Shown one piece after another: positions 1 to 13,089 of a DNA stretch of 64,000 nucleotides. The stretch spans positions 35,752,964-35,816,963 of the forward strand of contig CM059556.1 in the NCBI GenBank assembly GCA_030386875.1, read 5' to 3'. The number at the start of each line of letters is the position of its first letter. The first letter of the stretch is position 1. The DNA is from Morinoia aosen (Eukaryota; Arthropoda; Malacostraca; Amphipoda; Talitridae). The notes under the pieces were generated by a model. The model was not told the DNA's origin. It did no database searches and saw only the letters and a program-made list of their open reading frames with translations. A program made the position numbers and the translations under genes.

Positions 1-284
1 TATCAATATTTAATTAGCTCGGGGAAATATCTGCGGTAATTTTCAGTAATTGCCACGAGGGAAAACATTTTGTAAACGAAAAAAATATCGGAATCACTTT
101 TACTTCCTGGAATTATTTTCTTAAAATTCTTCATTGCAAAAAACTAACACCACTAAACGATGAATTCGCTTTTATTTCTGCTGCGCGTTCAAGTCAAGTG
201 ATTTGGAAAGGCATTCGGTCAAGATCATCTGGCTTTGTTATCATATCCACGGCTATGCACCGAACGCGTATACCAATGCTGCTG
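1..284. other. Unassigned AT-rich DNA
   Basis: No open frame, RNA gene or repeat that I can support. Confidence 0.5.
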
Positions 285-595
285 AAAACAGCTTAAGCAA
301 ACATTCCAAGGAAACAGTCTAAGGAAAACAGCCTAAAGAAAACAGCCTAGTGAAAACAGCCTAAGGGAACACAGCATAGGGAAACAGTCTAAGGAAAACA
401 GCCTAAAGTGAACAGCCTAGTGAAAACAACCTAAGGGAAAACAGCATAGGGAAACAGCCTAGGGAAAACAGCCTAAGGGAAACAGCCCAAGGAAAACAGC
501 TTAAAGAAAACAGCTTTAGGTAAACAGTTTAAGCAAAATAACCATAGGAAAACAGCAAAAAAAAACATTTTGAAGAACCCTATAGCTGTATAAAA
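285..595. repeat. Degenerate tandem repeat of about 16 bp (AACAGCCTAAGGGAAA type)
   Basis: About 18 imperfect copies, with T-for-C and length variants; decayed compared with the larger arrays. Confidence 0.8.
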
Positions 596-741
596 CAGCC
601 TAAGGAATCAGGGAAGAGATTCCCACAGAAGCGGCCTTCGAGAATATTGACATTTACGTAACCTTGACGATCGCGTGCCCAACCGGTTGCTGGAGACGTA
701 CGTCGTCTGAGCTGCCTGCACTGTGAGGAACTGTTATGTTC

Positions 742-966
742 TTAACGCTTTGACTGCGATGTGGGCCACCGGTGGTACACGGAGAGAATTTTCAAAATGC
801 TGAAAATGGGAACCAGTAGTCAAAAAATTCATTTTCATAATTACTTAATGAAAACTAAAAGTAGTCACGTTAATGCTTGCTATTTTCAACATTATTACGA
901 CAATTGGCTTGAAATTTGAGTTGAACACTGAACTTCAGATTTACCTGCCCCAGTCTAAGTGTTTAT
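742..966 (+). mobile_element. MITE family 1 copy (TTAA-flanked, about 220 bp)
   Basis: It begins TTAACGCTTTGACTGCGA and ends in a decayed inverse of that sequence. It shares the internal block with GCCACCGGTGGTACACGG and later ATTTGAGTTGAACA with six other copies in the window. Confidence 0.75.
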
Positions 967-1004
967 GAATTGTTATGGGCGCTGGTAGAGCGTGAGGTCC
1001 ACCA

Positions 1005-3930
1005 CACTATAGTATGAGGTCTACCTCTAGCAGCTAGTACTATAGCGTGAGGTCTACCGGACTATAGCATGAGATCTACCTCTAGCAGCTAGTACTATAG
1101 CGTGAGGTCTACCGGACTATAGCATGAGATCTACTTCTAGCAGCTAGTAATATAGCGTGAGGTCTACCGGACTATAGCACGAGATCTACCTCTAGCAGCT
1201 AGTACTATAGCGTGAGGTCTACCACACTATAGCATGAGGTCTACCTCTAGCAGCTAGTACTATAGCGTGAGGTCTACCACACTATAGCATGAGGTCTACC
1301 TCTAGCAGCTAGTACTATAGCGTGAGGTCTACCACACTATAGCATGAGATCTACCTCTAGCAGCTAGTACTATAGCGTGAGGTCTACCACACTATAGCCT
1401 GAGATCTACCTCTAGCAGCTAGTACTATAGCGTGAGGTTTACCGGACTATAGCACGAGATCTACCTCTAGCAGCTAGTACTATAGCGTGAGGTCTACCGG
1501 ACTATAGCACGAGATCTACCTCTAGCAGCTAGTACTATAGCGTGAGGTCTACCGGACTATAGCACGAGATCTACCTATAGCAGCTAGTACTATAGCGTGA
1601 GGTCTACCGGACTATAGCATGAGATCTACCTCTAGCAGCTAGTACTATGGCATTGAGGTTTACCGGACTATAGCACGAGATCTACCTCTAGCAGCTAGTA
1701 CTATAGCGTGAGGTCTACCACACTATAGCACGAGATCTACCTCTAGCAGCTAGTACTATGGCATTGAGGTTTACCGGACTATAGCACGAGATCTACCTCT
1801 AGCAGCTAGTACTATAGCGTGAGGTCTACCGGACTATAGCATGAGATCTACCTCTAGCAGCTAATACTATAGCGTGAGGTCTACCGGACTATAGCATGAG
1901 ATCTACCTCTAGCAGCTAGTACTATAACGTGAGGTCTACCGGACTATAGCATGAGATCTACCTCTAGCAGCTAGTACTATAGCGTGAGGTCTACCGGACT
2001 ATAGCACGAGATCTACCTCTAGCAGCTAGTAGTATAGCGTGAGGTCTACCGGACCATAGCATGAGATCTACCTCTAGCAGCTAGTACTATAGCGTGAGGT
2101 CTACCGGACTATAGCACGAGACCTACCTCTAGCTTGTACTATAGCGTGAGGTCTACCACACTATAGCATGAGGTCTACCTCTAGCAGCTAGTACTATAGC
2201 GTGAGGTCTACCACACTATAGCATGAGGTCTACCTCTAGCAGCTAGTACTATAGCGTGAGGTCTACCACACTATAGCATGAGGTCTACCTCTAGCAGCTA
2301 GTACTATAGCGTGAGGTCTACCGGACTAAATCATGAGATCTACCTCTAGCTAGTACTATAGCGTGAGGTCTACCACACTATAGTACGAGATCTATCTCTA
2401 GCAGCTAGTACTATAGCGTGAGGTCTACCACACTATAGCATGAGATCTACCTCTAGCTTGTACTATAGCGTGAGGTCTACCACACTATAGCATGAGGTCT
2501 ACCTCTAGCTAGTACTATAGCGTGAGGTCTACCACACTATAGCATGAGGTCTACCTCTAGCAGCTAGTACTATAGCGTGAGGTCTACCACACTATAGCAT
2601 GAGGTCTACCTCTAGCAGCTAGTACTATAGCGTGAGGTCTACCACACTATAGCATGAGGTCTACCTCTAGCAGCTAGTACTATAGCATGAGGTCTACCAC
2701 ACTATAGCATGAGGTCTACCTCTAGCAGCTAGTACTATAGCGTGAGGTCTACCACACTATAGCATGAGGTCTACCTCTAGCAGCTAGTACTATAGCGTGA
2801 GGTCGACCACACTATAGCATGAGGTCTACCTCTAGCAGCTAGTACTATAGCGTGAGGTCTACCACACTATAGCATGAGGTCTACCTCTAGCAGCTAGTAC
2901 TATAGCGTGAGGTCTACCACACTATAGCATGAGGTCTACCTCTAGCAGCTAGTACTATAGCGTGAGGTCTACCACACTATAGCATGAGGTCTACCTCTAG
3001 CAGCTAGTACTATAGCGTGAGGTCTACCACACTATAGCATGAGGTCTACCTCTAGCAGCTAGTACTATAGCGTGAGGTCTACCACACTATAGCATGAGGT
3101 CTACCTCTAGCAGCTAGTACTATAGCGTCAGGTCTACCGGACTAAATCATGAGATCTACCTCTAGCTAGTACTATAGCGTGAGGTCTACCACACTATAGT
3201 ACGAGATCTACCTCTAGCAGCTAGTACTATAGCGTGAGGTCTACCGGACTAAATCATGAGATCTACCTCTAGCTAGTACTATAGCGTGAGGTCTACTACA
3301 CTATAGTACGAGATCTACCTCTAGCAGCTAGTACTATAGCGTGAGGTCTACCGGACTAAATCATGAGATCTACCTCTAGCTAGTACTATAGCGTGAGGTC
3401 TACCACACTATAGTACGAGATCTACCTCTAGCAGCTAGTACTATAGCGCGAGGTCTACCGGACTTAATCATGAGATCTACCTCTAGCTAGTACTATAGCG
3501 AGAGGTCTACCACACTATAGTACGAGATCTACCTCTAGCAGCTAGTACTATAGCGTGAGGTCTACTGGACTCTAGCATGCGATCTACCTCTAGCAGCTAG
3601 TACTATAGCGTGAGGTCTACCGGACTATAGCATGAGATCTACCTCTAGCAGCTTGTACTATAGCGTGAGGTCTACCACACTTTGGCATGAGATCTACCTC
3701 TAGCTAGTACTATAGCGTGAGGTCTACCGGACTAAATCATGAGATCTACCTCTAGCTAACACTATAGCGTGAGGTCTACCACACTTTGGCATGAGATCTA
3801 CCTCTAGCTAGTACTATAGCGTGAGGTCTACCACACTATAGCCTGAGATCTACCTCCAGCTTGTACTATAGCGTGAGGTCTACCACACTATAGCATGAGA
3901 TCTACCTCTAGCTAGTACTATAGCGTGAGG
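1005..3930. repeat. 55-bp satellite array, about 53 copies
   Basis: Each unit contains two related 20-bp halves (ACTATAGCGTGAGGTCTACC, then the same with CATGAG or CACGAGA) plus a CTCTAGCAGCTAGT spacer. Three variant classes occur in blocks. At 3120-3540 two classes alternate as a roughly 105-bp higher-order repeat, with a 51-bp short form (CTCTAGCTAGT). No coding potential. Confidence 0.95.
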
Positions 3931-4770
3931 CTAGGTTAAGTTACTAATGGATATTACTTATTTCCATACATTTAACTTAGCAATAAACAGTTCATTTGAA
4001 CATCTCAAACAGTGTGTGTTGGAAACACTTCGATGCGTAAAGAACGTTTAGGTTCTTGGAGACGAAGGTTCTGTTCGTAGAGGCGACAATTCTGTCGGTG
4101 CCGTAAGTGGCAATCTTGTTCATAGATAAGGGTCGTGCTCTTGGAAGCCACAGTTCTCTTGGTGAAGAAGGCAGTTCTGGTTTTGAGTTACAGTTACGTT
4201 CGTAGAGAACAATTATGAGATAGCGCATGAGACGTAGTGAGACATTACGTTCGGTTCAGTACTATTAGACTACTGGGCTTACAATTTTTTCGCATAGACA
4301 CCCGATTATAATCACAACCTTACCGAAGTTGACCCCTAATTTTCACTGAAGTTGACTTGGAGAGTCATTCCTCTCCTCATTGTAATGTCGGTGATAGCCT
4401 GAAGCCAGAGCATGTGTATAAAAGGTGATGGGAATAAATGTCATAACAGAAAAAAGAGTAAAATATTCCGGCGATATTAGTACAAAAAGACTTTAGCCAC
4501 ATAAATGTGAATTATATCTCAGAGAGACCGGTCTTTGAAGTGCGGAATTGGGAAAGGAAAAACAAGATATTTCTCTACAATAAATACAAAATGATTGACC
4601 ACCGCGTACACCCTGAAGCCATTCTAAACCACGCACTGACAGTTGATATCCGCGGATTTTCTAACGATTTTCGTCGTTGTATCGGTGCACCTGACAGCTC
4701 AAGGAAATAGACTTACGCTCCGATAGACTTACGCTCCGCGGTATACCGCTAGGACGACGTACATATTTCG
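3930..4770. other. Unassigned DNA between two satellite arrays
   Basis: The first 80 bases (TACTAATGGATATTACT and following) recur after the second array at 4990. The rest shows only weak repetition and short chance reading frames. Confidence 0.5.
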
Positions 4771-4771
4771 G

Positions 4772-4972
4772 TACTGCTATAGCGTGAGGTCTACCACACT
4801 ATAGCATGAGATCAACCTCCAGCAAGTACTATAGCTTGAGGTCTTCCACACTATAGCATGAAATCAACCTCTAGCTAGTACTATAGCGTGAGGTCTACCA
4901 CACTATAGCATGAGATCTACCTCTAGCAAGTACTATAGCATGAGATCTACCTATAGCTAGCTCTATAACGTT
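4772..4972. repeat. Small second array of the 55-bp satellite
   Basis: About four diverged copies of the 1005-3930 unit, with AACCTCCAGC variants. They are followed by the same right-flank sequence as the large array. Confidence 0.85.
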
Positions 4973-5390
4973 AGGTTATGTTAGGTTACTAATGGATATT
5001 ACTCATTTCCATACATTTAATTTAGCGATAAACTCGCCATTAGCGCATCTAAAACTGCACTTGGGCAGGCGACATATGGCGGAACTTGAGCTCACGCTAT
5101 AGCAGCACCCATATTTTAAAATCTGACTGTAGTAACATCGGTGATGAGATGTCTTGAACAAAATTTACGGGCTTACGAATTTACGTGCGTGTGCACTGCA
5201 CATCTCGCGAAGACCAAATTACCGTGCAAGGGAAGTACAGGAAATTTGATTGTGTTTTAAATATCCTCCATCGCCTCCTGCAGATGCTGCTCGCCATTCA
5301 CGTCCTGCATCGCTGTGTGGCCGACCTTCCTGCTCAGCTCCGTTCGGTGAGTTCGCTCTTGTATTCATTTCTGTTATTTGGGTGTACTTA

Positions 5391-5618
5391 CGCCACTGTT
5401 ATTGAGCTACTTATGCTACTGTTATTGAGCTACTTATGCTACTGTTATTGAGCTACTTGTGCCACTGTTATTGAGCTACTTATGCTACTGTTATTGAGCT
5501 ACTTATGCTACCGTTATTGAGCTACTTGTGCCACTGTTATTGAGCTATTTATGCTACTGTTATTGAGCTACTTATGCTACTGTTATTGAGCTACTTATGC
5601 TTCTGCTATTGAGCTACG
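5391..5618. repeat. 23-bp minisatellite (GAGCTACTTATGCTACTG type)
   Basis: Ten copies, differing mainly at TTATG/TTGTG and CTAC/CCAC. Open frames across it are by-products. Confidence 0.9.
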
Positions 5619-5619
5619 T

Positions 5620-5954
5620 ATGCAATCCAGCATGTCGGAGACTTTGTTTATCACACACTCTCAGATTCAGGGGCGAGTTGGCTCTTATTTTCACCACTGA
5701 TATTAAGGTATTTACCAGAATTTGTTGGCTCCACGCTCTGCCAGACATTGCTTGCTCTACACTCCCAAGTCTCAGGCTGGCTCTAATTTTTTCTTTTATT
5801 AGTAAGGGATTGTTGATGCCCGGCATGTCTAAAACTTCGCATATTTCGCATTACCAAGTCCCAAAGGCAAACCTGATCTAATTTTGTTATAGTCATCAAA
5901 ATATTCACGATGTACGGCTTTGTTTACTCCACACTCCGAAGCCCCACAAGGAAG
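5620..5954. repeat. Degenerate repeat of about 110 bp, otherwise unassigned
   Basis: Blocks with TTGTTTATCACACACTC, TGCTTGCTCTACACTCCCA and TTTGTTTACTCCACACTCC look like three decayed copies. No gene. Confidence 0.4.
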
Positions 5955-6325
5955 TCAGTTCAAATTATCGTTATTTATCGCTAGCGTCGAATAATATCGT
6001 TATTCGTTGTTCATCAAATATCGATATAATTAAATTATCGTTATTTATCGTTGGCATCAAATAATATCGGTATTCGTTATCCATCAAATATCGCTATAAT
6101 TAAAGTATCGTTATTTATCGTTTGCATCGAATAATATCGTTATTCGTTATCCATCAAATATCGTTATAATTAAATTATCGTTATTTATCGTTAGCATCGA
6201 ATAATATCGTTATTCGTTATCCGTCAAATATCGTTATAATTGAAGTATCGTTATTTATCGTTAGCATCGAATAATATCGTTATTCGTTATCTATCATATC
6301 TCGTTATAATTATATTATCGTTATA
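5955..6325. repeat. Tandem repeat of about 69 bp (TATCGTTATTTATCGTTAGC type)
   Basis: Five copies with internal ATCGTTAT sub-repeats. Confidence 0.9.
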
Positions 6326-6529
6326 ATAAGGGTGCGGATGATACCCACCCGTGCGAAATTGGGTTAATTTTGGAGTCATAGCTCCAAGTCGCTAAGGTAA
6401 TTATCGTCAATGTCATTGAGGTGAGGCAGGCTGGTCTGCGAATGTGTCTCACGTGGGCCGTCATCTCAAGCCCTTGGCCCTTATTATTATGACTATCCTT
6501 AGTTATAAAAACTGATGCCCATATTTATC

Positions 6530-7076
6530 ATAACGATCCTGGGTTATTATAATGTTTTAACCCTTATAAGCATCCTTGGTTACAAAAATTGATGCCTTTA
6601 TTAAATGTAGCCATCCTTACATATGATTATAAGGTTATAACCATCCTTGGTTATAATTATAATTATTATAACCATCCTTGGTTATAATAATGTTATTACC
6701 ATTATAACCAACATAGTCATCATGACCATCATTACATCACCTTATTAGAACCATCCTTACATCACGTTATTATAACCATCCTTACAATACCTAACTATAA
6801 CCATCCTTGCATCACGTTATTATAACCATCCTTACAATACCTTACTATAACCATCCTTGCATCACGTTATTATAACCATCCTTACAATACCTTACTATAA
6901 CCATCCTAACATCACGTTATTATAACCATCCTTACAATACCTTACTATAACCATCCTTGCATCACGTTATTATAACCATCCTTACAATACCTTACTATAA
7001 CCATCCTAACATCGCGTTATTATAACCATCCTTACAATACAACCATCCTATAACTGAGGCGCTAGCAAACCTATGT

Positions 7077-7117
<41 letters not shown>

Positions 7118-7380
7118 ATAACCATCCTTACAATACCTTACTATAACCATCATAACATCACGTTATTATAACCATCCTTACAATACCTTACTATAACTAT
7201 CCTTACATCACCTCGTTATAACCATCCTTACATCACCTCATCATAACCATCCATACATCACCTTATTAAAACGATCACCTTATTATAACCATCACCTCAT
7301 TATAACCATCACCTCATTATAACCATCACCTTATTATAACCATCACCTTATTATAACCATCACCTTATTATAGCCATCCT
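6530..7380. repeat. Degenerate 27/54-bp tandem repeat (ATAACCATCCTTACATCACC type) with an ACT microsatellite
   Basis: Units alternate CATCACGTTATT and CAATACCTTACT halves, cleanest at 6770-7035. An (ACT)n run of about 12 units interrupts at 7077-7114. The 3' part has shorter CATCACCTTATTATAAC units. Confidence 0.9.
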
Positions 7381-7384
7381 TATC

Positions 7385-8632
7385 CTCCATTGTGCGTCTG
7401 AGTGAGCGAACTGGCGGGATTTGGCTTGCATGTTGGAGACCGACGTTCCTATCTCTTTTTCTAATAGTTTTCGTTTCGCTGGTAACCGATCTTTGGTTAC
7501 CAAGGTATTCATTCTTAATTTTTTTTTTGAGCTTAAACTGATACCCTATTTTTATCCAAACAAAATCAAGCGCAACCTAACCTAGACTAACCTAAGGTTA
7601 TATTAGGCTAGGTTACAGTTATATCAGATTGAATTGGTTGTAGATTTGGGCAGGTTGTTGGTTTTGTGGAAAATGAATTTTGTTAGCTTGAGATTTCACT
7701 GTTGTAATTAACTTTATGGTGAAATTGAGGCCATTTTTAGAGTTATCATCAATTTTTGAGTTTGTTTAGATTTAAAATAGGTTGAACAAGATTGGGCTTG
7801 ATTCTTGGGTATCAGTAGCAAGTAAATGAATAATTAAACACCTAGGGGAAAAGCAAACAATTTTGCCGTAAATTCTAAGTGAAAACTGTGATTTATTAAT
7901 TTTTTATTTTTCGAATAGAGATCATTATTTTCATTGTCATCGTAAAAATATTTTTTATGTTTCGTTTTTAATTCCTAAGGAGGCAAATTTAGGTTCGGCT
8001 TATGGAGTTTCAACTCAAGTCATAATTTTTACAAATTACAAACAGTTCAGAAGCCTGAACCGATATGACCGAAAATGAACAATTGAAAAACAATTAAATT
8101 GAATGACCAAATGAATGAAATAATCGCATTAATTAAAGTAAAAAGTCCCAAAATCAATGAAATAGCTGTATAAATAAGGTGACCCTTCAGTAGAATTATG
8201 TTTACTTGAAAATTAATTCTACGCCGTACATTAGTTGCGAAAATTATGATTCAAATTTATGAAAATTATGAGTTTATGTTTTTGTTCCTCTAGTGCTAGT
8301 CAGAGGCTATACTTTGTTGAGGGAAGTTCGCTACGGTGTTTTCACTCTCAGATTGATTGCGATAAGTACCCGAAGGATGCGCGTGATGCATACGTATTTT
8401 AAATATTTACGCGGTCATTTTTCAAGTGACACATGTATACAACTTCAGAACGAACTTCGACCTCTCATACTATCTTAAACAAGGTATTTTCTAAAGTAAA
8501 TAATATAATAGAAAATGGGAAGATATACGGCAACAGAATAGCAACAGAAAATGGCAGCGAGCTGGGTGCCCTTTCTCGGATTGTCGCTGCCGTATTTGCA
8601 GTCATCGATTACCAGGTACAAGCACCAGTACG
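7385..8632. other. Unassigned DNA
   Basis: AT-rich, with short frames only and no convincing splice-bounded exon or repeat. Confidence 0.5.
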
Positions 8633-8860
8633 TTAACATTTTGGCTGCGACTAATAAATATTAAGTTCAATGTCAACCTCAAATTTAAGGTCTATTGTTG
8701 TAAACTATCTTGAAAATACCAAACATGAACTGGATCGTGCTTTCATTTAGATTTAAGTAAGTATTTATCATAATTGAATTTGCGACTCCTGGTCGGTCAG
8801 CAGCATTATGAAAATTACCTCCGTGTACCACCGGTAGCGCACGTCGCAGTCAAAGTGTTA
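8633..8860 (-). mobile_element. MITE family 1 copy, reverse orientation
   Basis: TTAACATTTTGGCTGCGAC at the left end and GTCGCAGTCAAAGTGTTA at the right form terminal inverted repeats. The CCACCGGT block is inverted relative to the 742 copy. Confidence 0.8.
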
Positions 8861-9113
8861 TTCCAACACAACATCTCTTGATGCAGTCTAAACGCAAAGG
8901 GTGATCCTCGGATTTGACAGTTGTTTCGCATTGTAAAAAATATTAGAGCCAAAGTTATATTTTTTTCTTTCTTAGTATAATTGTCTTGTGGTAGTCTCCG
9001 TTATGGAATCAGCTTTTATTCAGTTCAGCCACTATTTATGTGTAAAATTAGATCAATGCATTTACCATTTATATTAGACCGCACCTAAAATTGTAAAATC
9101 TTTTTAATTAATC

Positions 9114-9410
9114 CATTAAAACGCCCACTGCTCAACTGCAGTTTCCTGAACTGCAATCTCCTTTTTTCATCAATTACTGCCTAATGAATCCATTAAACGC
9201 GCCCGTACAACGGCTCGCAGTATAACAATTGCGAGGCAAACCTGCACTCAGTTTGCTCAACTGCAGTCTACTTTTTTCCATCAATTACTGGCTAATGAAT
9301 CCATTAAACGCGCCCGTACAACAGCTCTCAATATACCTATTGCGAGGCAAACCTGCACTCACTTTGCCCAACTGCAATCACCGTTTTTCCGTCAATTACT
9401 GGAAAAATTC
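9114..9410. repeat. Tandem repeat of about 110 bp, 2.6 copies
   Basis: Repeated blocks include CCATTAAACGCGCCCGTACA and TTGCGAGGCAAACCTGCACT. Confidence 0.85.
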
Positions 9411-10913
9411 ACGAAAGCGATGTACAAGAACCTGATTCCCCGCATCTCCCCGTGGATTTAATCAGGCAATGCAACAAAGCTATTCATCAAGTCAATTGGC
9501 CGGCAGCTTTTTTGCAGCGTTTCTGGGAATCAATTGACGTTTCGTTGCGGGATTCTGGCTGCTGTCCAAAGGCAGAACTCCTGCATTTACTTATTAAATT
9601 TACTCCCCATTACTAACAGTCATTTTCTATGGCGCATGACACAAATCCCGACCAACTTTACTGATATATTAGCTAGACATGACGCCAGTCTCGCCAGGGG
9701 AGAAGATTTGGATCGTAGAGAATTCAGAAAAACGGTGAAAATTGTATTGCTTACTAAAGAAACATTCTGACTTTGCTCCCGGTTTTCCTCAAGTGAACTG
9801 CGAGAGGAGATTTGTTTTTTCGACGAGGCGAACTAAATACGCTCAGTAATTGAAGATTAAATAGGTTTGCTGAAGACTACCCAATTAAAAATCATCGCAA
9901 TGCTACTGCAAATCGCCGCAGCAACATTCAGGCACCAATATAAAAGTCATGTCTGCTTATATACAGCAGCTTGCTTGCACGATGACTGCGCGTGTCACCG
10001 CAGTAATTCCGTCAGTGAACTCCACTGATCGTATACGAAGAACAGTGGTCGGCTACACAACAATGCCCCCTATAGACCTATTGTGTCTTCTGACAACACG
10101 CATTGCTGTAGCGTGCTGTAAATTTTTACTTCACTAAACATCCAACTGCTGCAATCGATCTTCGATTTAACCAGAGCTATTGGAGGAACGTACTGCTCTA
10201 AATCAACCTTAAAGTACCTCACTGCAACGAACTAAAGAAAACCATAGGAAAAAGCGACGATTTTTGATTGAGTCAGGAAAGATTCTTTTCTTTACCACAA
10301 AGTGTTAAGGAATACTGGAAGTTATTGACGATTACGGAGTGTCACTAAGATTTGCTTGAGTCTAAAAATAATTTTTCAATCACAATATAACCGCAGTAAA
10401 TAGCTATGCAGCAAAAAAGCTCCGACTGCACACGTGCATCAAAGCTCAGAATATTGCATTAAAATTATCTGTTGCTCCAGTGGCTGGCTGGAATAATCCA
10501 GATAATATAATTCAAATGTTATTCTAAATCCACGGGCCGGCACCATTCATTTAATTAAACGGAATTATTACACTAATGAATTCGTTCTTTTCAAAAGGTT
10601 GATTAATCGTCGTGAATTAATTCCTCATCAAATTCACTGATTCGTTTGCTAGAAACGCGTGTTCTCATAATCGAATGTGTGTGAAGAAATTTAAGTTCTT
10701 ATCAATGCATATAGTAAATATAGTAAGCTAACGGCACTTCAGAGTAAAGCTATGAAATAATTAGAGATTAATTTCTTCACTCGTAAACCCAAAACTTTTT
10801 TATTAACTTCACATTTGAACAAAAATTTCCTTAAAAAGATATAAATGTTACTAAAAAGCTTTTTATTTCTTAAAGATATTTCTGCTTATCATTACTGAAG
10901 GTACAAATGGTGG
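9411..10913. other. Unassigned DNA
   Basis: No gene or clear repeat. Short open frames at 9534-9770 and 9949-10137 show no recognisable domain. Confidence 0.45.
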
Positions 10914-11175
10914 TTAATCCGAGTATATGATAACAAAGGTAACAGCAAGAAAATGATAACAATGATAACAGTAAGACTTTGATGACAATGTAATCACTGT
11001 TATGATAACAGTGATAACAATAGAACAAAATACCTGGTAACAATAGAATATGAGGACAACATGAAAACGATAGAATATGATATCAATGATAGCAATAGAA
11101 TATGAACACAATGATAACAACAGAATTGGATAACAATAATAACAATAGAATATGATAATAATGATAACAGCAAGC
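10914..11175. repeat. Degenerate GATAACAATAGAATATGA repeat
   Basis: Irregular ATGATAACA and AATAGAATATGA units, period about 27-30. The minus-strand frame across it is low complexity. Confidence 0.75.
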
Positions 11176-11499
11176 GAGAACATTATAATAAATGTGCATA
11201 TCGACGAGTAAAATATGAGCAGCCTGTTCTCCAGATGAGAAATGACAGCCTCAAGCAGCGCTGGTGAAGCCATCTCACTCTCTCCATCACCACTGATCTC
11301 ACTTAACGTCCTTCTGCATCTCAGTGCATGCCGATCAAACCCGGCAAACGTGATGATTTGGTCAATGGATGTCAAAATGAGGCCATTGAAATTCTGGCTC
11401 GTAAAAGTTGTGCGCAGGTGATTCCATCTCACGTGTTTCCTGCTGCGTTGTCTGCAGTGCGTACTGCGATGTCTTTAGCGTAACTTGTAATGTTTTGTT

Positions 11500-11840
11500 C
11501 ATAGTATTTCTGCCACAGCAGAACTTGGTAATCTTTCTGCCACAGCAGAACTGAGAAATGGTTTTACCAATGCACAATGTAGTAATGATTTATAATGTTT
11601 CTAACTATGCACAACTTAGAAATGTTTCTGTCAATGCACTACTTAAAAATGTTTCAACTTATGCACAACTTGGCAATGGTTAGGAATGTTGTTATCATTG
11701 CATAACTGAATAATTTTTTTACCAATGCCCAACTTGGCAGTGTTTAGTAATGTTTATACCAATGCACGACTTGACGATGTTTAGTAATGTTTATACAAAT
11801 GTTTTACTTGGCAGTGTTAAGTTATGTTGCTACTAATGCG
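11500..11840. repeat. Degenerate tandem repeat of about 37 bp (CAATGCACAACTTGGCAATG type)
   Basis: Eight or nine imperfect copies joined by GTTTAGTAATGTTTATACC-like spacers. Confidence 0.8.
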
Positions 11841-11895
11841 CCACTTGGCAGAGTCAAGGGAGCTCTGACGCCGCTTGCTGCCGGTATATTGCCAC

Positions 11896-12177
11896 TCAAC
11901 ACGTTCCCTACGCACTGGGACATACCATGTGTACCATTAGGTAAATTGCACATTCATGTACCGGGACAAGTGAATAACATCTCATCTGTTTCACTACCTT
12001 TTTAGAAAAGAACTGTTATCATACGAAGTAAAAAGATATGGTACAATTGTATTTTTTATGTATCTTAGAAATGATAAAAATATGTGTTCGAGCATTAATG
12101 ACTATTTCCTAATGCTGCAACGTACAACCTAACCAAACCAACCGTTAACGACCGCGGAAAAGTAGCGAACGTGTTAA
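11896..12177. mobile_element. MITE family 2 copy (about 280 bp)
   Basis: It starts TCAACACGTTCCCTACGCA and ends GTAGCGAACGTGTTAA. It shares the inner ACCATGTGTACC and TTAGGTAAATTGC blocks with copies at 17.7, 25.9 and 26.3 kb. Confidence 0.6.
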
Positions 12178-12179
12178 AC

Positions 12180-12977
12180 GGAACTTTTCCATCGAAGTTG
12201 TATGTAGTGAAGTTTGTGAAGTGAAACTGAAGTTAAATAGAGCATTACAAAGCAGACACGATTTGGTAAATTTCTCTGTTCCCGCTAGGAGAAATAACGA
12301 CAACGGGTGCACATGAACTGCATCTTGGTGCTCAAAGTTTGTTTTATTTGTTTGTTTGCTTGATTGAAAGAGTTTGCTTTGAGACTTACACAGCAGGCCT
12401 TAAAAATTGGCACGGTCATCTACAAGCCTACACAACTGTGAGGAAAGAATAATGTAGACGGACAGACGTGCTTTGAAACAGCTTTTGTTTTCTTCGAGTG
12501 ATTGTAATTGTTCATGGTTGAGTATTTGGTTCACAATAAAAATCGTTATATAGCCTGTGTGAAGAAATATTTAGTGAGTTGATTGATGGTTTTTTTTGAC
12601 CAATAACTTGTAACCTACGGCCATTTTTGTGACAAACGCAGTTATTCTAATGTATCTTTCAATAATTTTTTTTTCTATCTGTGCATGTTCATCACTTTGG
12701 AGGCAAAAGGTGTTTGAAGACGCTATTTATGCAGACTAGCACACACGAGTGTAAGATATACTCTATATCAGAGATAGTCATTTTTTATTTATTTTCCTGT
12801 CAGTTCAACTGTGTTAAAATTTGAGATCATTCATCATACTAAGTATGTCATGAGTTATTTATGTTGCACTCAAATTTATTCGATCCTTTTGTTCATACAC
12901 ATCATACTGAAACTAATCATCATACTAAGAACGTAATTAATTACATTTGTTATAGTGACCTCTATCTAATCCTTCTC
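12180..12977. other. Unassigned DNA
   Basis: Nothing I can support as a feature. Confidence 0.45.
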
Positions 12978-13084
12978 CCAGTCAAACTTTTTCACCGGAG
13001 CATGTATGTTTTTCGTAACCTAAGCTATTTAATAACTGGGGCGGCGAAAAATATGCATGCAGGTGGCGAAAAAGTTAGACTGGG
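12978..13084. mobile_element. Palindromic mini-MITE (family 3), 107 bp
   Basis: CCCAGTCAAACTTTTTCACC at the left mirrors GAAAAAGTTAGACTGGG at the right, with inner GCATGTATGTTTTTCG / CGAAAAATATGCATGC. The arms are about 45 bp. A second copy is at 17937. Confidence 0.85.
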
Positions 13085-13089
13085 CTGTT

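Noticed and set aside
1005-3930. CRISPR-like array
   Set aside because: Units are contiguous without unique spacers and the genome is eukaryotic; it is a satellite.
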